Positions 15,386-17,914 of a stretch of DNA of 17,914 nucleotides are shown in pieces. Both the position numbers and the translations under genes were made by a program. The notes under the pieces were generated by a model. It saw only the letters and a list, made by a program, of their open reading frames with translations, did not search any database and was not told the DNA's origin. The stretch's first letter is position 1, and each line of letters starts with the position of its first letter. The stretch is from DATCZB01 sp035513215 (lineage in GTDB: Bacteria > Pseudomonadota > Gammaproteobacteria > Steroidobacterales > Rariloculaceae), in NCBI GenBank assembly GCA_035513215.1, contig DATKCK010000096.1:1-17914 (forward strand), given 5' to 3'.

Positions 15386-15571
15386 TTAGGGCTCAGGCCG
15401 CCAGAGTAATCGAACGACCTCTGCATTGTGACTACGAGAATCTAACCATTTATTGTGATGATCTATATCATCACGGACGTCCGTGGGCTTGATGATAACG
15501 AGTGATATGTGACTCGACGCCTTCTCGCCTATCCAAGGTTGAAGCGGCATGGGGATCATCCCCGAGATCAT
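15386..15571 (-). CDS. Possible small ORF, 61 aa, coupled to the lipoprotein gene
   Basis: This ORF begins with an ATG that overlaps the TGA of the upstream lipoprotein gene (ATGA, 4 bp), an arrangement that suggests translational coupling. The product is not recognised and has no signal peptide. However, its second half spans a dense set of palindromes (15455-15496), so this stretch may be structured non-coding DNA or RNA rather than protein-coding. The coupling is the main argument for the gene, the palindromes the main argument against it. Confidence 0.25.
   Translation of the reverse strand: MISGMIPMPLQPWIGEKASSHISLVIIKPTDVRDDIDHHNKWLDSRSHNAEVVRLLWRPEP
15455..15496. repeat. Cluster of overlapping palindromes
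   Basis: Three dyads overlap within 42 bp. The first is GTGATGAT-CTAT-ATCATCAC (15455-15474, 8 bp stem). The second is the perfect 14-bp palindrome CACGGACGTCCGTG (15472-15485). The third is a 7-bp pairing of ATCATCA (15467-15473) with TGATGAT (15490-15496) that would compete with the first. No T run follows on either strand, so this is not a standard terminator. It could be a protein-binding site or an RNA switch-like structure; this is an inference. Confidence 0.5.
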
Positions 15572-16089
15572 CGCGCTGGCAGGCTATTGGCCAGAACAGC
15601 GAGCCCGCATATAGCCTGATCTTCGCTCACGACGTACCCCAGCGATTCCAGTCTCGCAAATACGTCTCTCGTCACAGTTGCGGCGGCCTCCGGATCCAGC
15701 GCCAGCCATCTCGGCGTTGCATCAATCATGAACTGCGCTGGATCTAAGTATGTTCCTTCGTGACTTCCACAAACACTTGGGTCCTCGTCACGACTAAGCT
15801 TTACTACATTTTGAGCCCATAGCCTAACGCTCCAGCTCGTCGCTTCAACGATGTGCAGCCGCCCCCGACTACCGCGCTCAGCGTGCCCGACATTCGCGCT
15901 TAGCCCCATGTCTTCGGTCATTGATACTAATGCATCCAAGAATCGTTCCGTCTCTGTCGGCTCAAAAACAACATAGAACCTGCCAGCGACAGGGCGCGGT
16001 CCACAGGCCACGATCAACTGGACAGTCAGCGCCAGAAGCACCGCCAGGACAGCTCTCGTCCTAACATCCTTCGAAGTGGTGCCGCGCAT
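15568..16089 (-). CDS. Putative lipoprotein, 173 aa, function unknown
   Basis: The N-terminus has a basic segment (MRGTTSKDVRTR), a hydrophobic core (AVLAVLLALTVQLIVA) and then a cysteine at about residue 29. IVAC is an acceptable lipobox, so export and lipid attachment are likely. The mature part is mixed alpha/beta-looking, with two further cysteines (SVCGSHEG and AICGLA) that could form a disulfide in the periplasm. I do not recognise the family. The chosen ATG (16089) has AGGCGAG just upstream; the frame also allows ATGs at 16110 and 16143. The gene overlaps the end of the upstream ORF by 29 bp, which suggests the two proteins work together. A partner or immunity role is possible but unproven. 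Confidence 0.6.
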   Translation of the reverse strand: MRGTTSKDVRTRAVLAVLLALTVQLIVACGPRPVAGRFYVVFEPTETERFLDALVSMTEDMGLSANVGHAERGSRGRLHIVEATSWSVRLWAQNVVKLSRDEDPSVCGSHEGTYLDPAQFMIDATPRWLALDPEAAATVTRDVFARLESLGYVVSEDQAICGLAVLANSLPAR

Positions 16090-16435
16090 AGCGTCTCGCC
16101 TGATTGTCATAGTGTTCGAACGCCCCAGGTCCAAGTGCATCATTCAACATATCACGTAGTGGACCCGTTTTTACGCCAAAAGGAGAAAGACCCGTAGATA
16201 TGTAGCCCCTTGGTGCGGCTCCAAAACTGTGTGTGGAGAAATAGCCGCCGTCAGCGCGATTCACAATTCTCCGTTCAACTTCGCCGACGAACGGATGAGC
16301 CCGCGTCGTAACGTTTACACCGACGAGCCCGTCTTCGAAGAATCTTGTTTGCACGAATCCAACCGGTATGGGAACCCATGGGTACGTGACCCCGTATAAG
16401 CCATCATCGTTACTGGGCAGGCTTGTTCTCCACAT
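16061..16435 (-). CDS. Hypothetical protein, 124 aa; probable 3' fragment of an IS-interrupted gene
   Basis: The ORF starts two bases from the sequence I take as the IS border, and the frame is closed by a TGA within the IS side. The visible part is therefore probably the end of a longer gene cut by the insertion. No signal peptide or membrane helix is seen. The stretch around residues 41-60 (NVTTRAHPF, then GEVERRIV) and the following glycine-rich part resemble, from memory, the tails of some RHS or haemagglutinin-type polymorphic toxins. That match is weak and no catalytic motif can be named. It overlaps the downstream lipoprotein gene by 29 bp. It could instead be an intact small gene using the ATG at 16435. 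Confidence 0.45.
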   Translation of the reverse strand: MWRTSLPSNDDGLYGVTYPWVPIPVGFVQTRFFEDGLVGVNVTTRAHPFVGEVERRIVNRADGGYFSTHSFGAAPRGYISTGLSPFGVKTGPLRDMLNDALGPGAFEHYDNQARRYARHHFEGC

Positions 16436-16440
16436 ACTAG

Positions 16441-17914
16441 GAGCCTGTCGGACTGACGTTCGCCGTCAAAGGGTGGAACAAGTGCATGGCGGTCTGAATC
16501 TTTGCTCTGGATGCGTGACGGAGGAATGCGAGACGGTAGCGAAATAGGCCGATCGGACCAGTGATCACGGTGAACCTCCGCTCAGCCAGGGTTCAGAGCG
16601 AACATCCTCTTGATGTTCCAGCTCATCGTCACGAGATTCCATTCGCCCTTGACGTTGTCGAAGCCACGCAACAGAAACTGATCGAATCCCATGACCGATT
16701 TGATGATCCCGAACACGGGCTCCGGCGTCTGCTTGCGCAGCGCGTACAGAGCTTTGCCCTCGGGCGTCTTCAGCCGGTGCGCCATCTTCTGCATTGGCGT
16801 TGCCGAATCAGGCGGTGCCTTGGGCGCTCGCTTGAATCGCTGCCGCCAGCTCTGGTGGTGACGCTCACGCCCGAGCGCAATCAACGGCTCGATCTTCGCC
16901 GCCGCACACGCATCCACGTTCGCCTCGCTCAAGTAACCATTGTCGGTCAACAAGTGCCGGAGACGACCGAGCTCCTTCGGCAACGCCTTGAGCCGCTCGA
17001 CCATCGGCACCAGCTGCTTCTTGTCATTGGCCGCCTGGGCCACGCCGTGGCCGACGATGAGCAGGCTCTTTGCGGCGACCGCTGCCTGCGCGTTGTAGCA
17101 CTGCTCGAACCCGCCGCCGGCCACCGGCATGATGCGCGAGTCCTCGTCCGTCAGGTTGATCTGCTCCTTGTCGTCTACCTTGCCGCTCGGGGGCTCAGGC
17201 GGCCGGCCCCGTGGCTTCTTGCCCGTCTGCTTCTCCCGTTCCGCCCGGGCGTCGAGCTTGGCTTCGTACTCGGCCTGCTCGCGCTCTTCCACCCGTGCCT
17301 CGATCTTGCGCTTCGCTTCGGCGATCGCTGCCAGCCGCGCTTCACGCCGCTCGAGTTCCTCCGGTATCGACATCCCGTCCGGAATGTCGGCCGCATCGGC
17401 CTGCTCGGCGAGCTTCAGCAACTGCCGTACTTCCCGCTTGAGCTGCTTCTCGAGCTTCTTCGCATGCCCATAAGACAAAGCACTGTGCCGGCTCGCGTTC
17501 GCATGCAGCTTCGTCCCGTCCAGCGCCACGGTACCGAGCTTCAGCACCCCCATCGCACGCGCCAGCTTCAGCACGTCGACGAACAACCCCTCGATCTCGG
17601 GCAAAAACCGCTTGCGGAACGTGGCGATGGTGTCGTGATCCGGATGCTCGTTGCCGGCGATGTAGCGAAATGCCACCGAGTCATACGTCGCCCGCTCGAT
17701 CGCCCGGCTCGAGAACACCTTCGTCGCGTACCCGTAAATCAACAGCCCAAGCAGCATCGCCGGGTGATACGAGGCCGAGCCCGAGCCACGGTAGGCCTTG
17801 ACCATCGCCGACAGGTCCAGCTGGTCGACAACCTCCACCACAAAGCGAGCCAAATGCCGCTCCGGCAGCCACTCGTCCACCGACGGCGGCAGCAGAAAAT
17901 CCGTGGCTCGATTG
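16441..17914 (-). mobile_element. IS1182-family-like insertion sequence (partial, cut by the window edge)
   Basis: The transposase identifies the element, and its 3' non-coding flank runs from 16581 to about 16441. The proposed end is GAGCCTGTCGGACTGACG, directly next to CTAG (16437-16440), a palindromic tetranucleotide of the sort used as a target by some related elements. The other end lies outside the window, so terminal inverted repeats and target duplication cannot be checked here. Higher GC than the neighbouring small ORFs points to a separate origin. Confidence 0.7.
16582..17914 (-). CDS. IS1182-like DDE transposase (5' end outside window)
   Basis: This enzyme cuts and joins the ends of the IS. 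About 443 residues are visible and the frame is open to the window edge (NRATDFLLPPS before VDEWLPERHLARF), so the true start lies beyond 17914. The N-terminal transposase domain (DUF772 type) covers HLARFVVEVVDQLDL to about IATFRKRFLPEI. Numbering from the GTG at 17880, the likely DDE residues are D121 (TVALDGTKLHANAS), D313 (LLTDNGYL) and E387 (TPEPVFGIIKSV). A charged, probably coiled-coil insertion (about 139-220) separates the first two. It ends in KKPRGRPPEPP, an AT-hook-like GRP motif. No frameshift or stop is seen, so the visible part looks intact. Confidence 0.92.
   Translation of the reverse strand, partial: NRATDFLLPPSVDEWLPERHLARFVVEVVDQLDLSAMVKAYRGSGSASYHPAMLLGLLIYGYATKVFSSRAIERATYDSVAFRYIAGNEHPDHDTIATFRKRFLPEIEGLFVDVLKLARAMGVLKLGTVALDGTKLHANASRHSALSYGHAKKLEKQLKREVRQLLKLAEQADAADIPDGMSIPEELERREARLAAIAEAKRKIEARVEEREQAEYEAKLDARAEREKQTGKKPRGRPPEPPSGKVDDKEQINLTDEDSRIMPVAGGGFEQCYNAQAAVAAKSLLIVGHGVAQAANDKKQLVPMVERLKALPKELGRLRHLLTDNGYLSEANVDACAAAKIEPLIALGRERHHQSWRQRFKRAPKAPPDSATPMQKMAHRLKTPEGKALYALRKQTPEPVFGIIKSVMGFDQFLLRGFDNVKGEWNLVTMSWNIKRMFALNPG

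Noticed and set aside
15502..15747. Plus-strand 81-aa frame opposite the end of the lipoprotein gene
   Set aside because: No start signal and no protein-like pattern. The minus-strand frame has a signal peptide and lipobox.
1..17914. CRISPR array, riboswitch or rRNA
   Set aside because: No regularly spaced repeats, recognisable riboswitch core or rRNA sequence was seen.

Overview
The window is a high-GC chromosomal segment of a gammaproteobacterium. From the left edge to about 14450 it is core genome: an initiator tRNA followed by a complete 14-gene NADH:quinone oxidoreductase (complex I) operon, nuoA to nuoN. Everything is on the minus strand, so transcription runs from right to left. nuoC and nuoD are separate genes, unlike the fused nuoCD of enterobacteria and Pseudomonas. 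NuoC also carries an internal insertion of the kind I associate with Xanthomonadales and relatives. The initiator tRNA lies downstream of nuoN. My best placement is a Xanthomonadales-like or neighbouring lineage; the genus cannot be read from the sequence.

Layout, in the direction of transcription. An extended -10 promoter lies at about 14477-14485. It is followed by nuoA, B, C, D, E, F, G, H, I, J, K, L, M and N. Junctions are very tight: overlaps of 10, 8, 4, 1 and 4 bp at A/B, C/D, D/E, E/F and G/H, and gaps of 1-19 bp elsewhere. The exception is a 58 bp nuoB-nuoC spacer that holds a strong GC hairpin. nuoG, nuoJ and nuoL appear to use GTG starts. The tRNA-fMet gene follows nuoN with its own promoter in the short gap.

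Together the genes encode the whole enzyme. NuoE, F and G form the NADH-oxidising arm. NuoB, C, D and I form the connecting arm that carries electrons to the quinone site. NuoA, H, J, K, L, M and N form the proton-translocating membrane arm. All expected iron-sulfur ligands are present, except that NuoG lacks the optional N7 cluster.

From about 14500 to the right edge the sequence changes character. Base composition is visibly more AT-rich between about 14750 and 16440, the ORFs are small and unrecognised, and an IS1182-like element (16441 to the edge, transposase cut by the window end) closes the region. Two very small ORFs come first. Next is a putative lipoprotein gene overlapping the end of a short ORF whose sequence abuts the IS. 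That short ORF looks like the 3' end of a larger gene cut by the IS, possibly the tail of a polymorphic-toxin-type protein, with the lipoprotein as its partner; this is a low-confidence inference. A cluster of palindromes sits at 15455-15496. This accessory DNA lies directly upstream of the nuo promoter.
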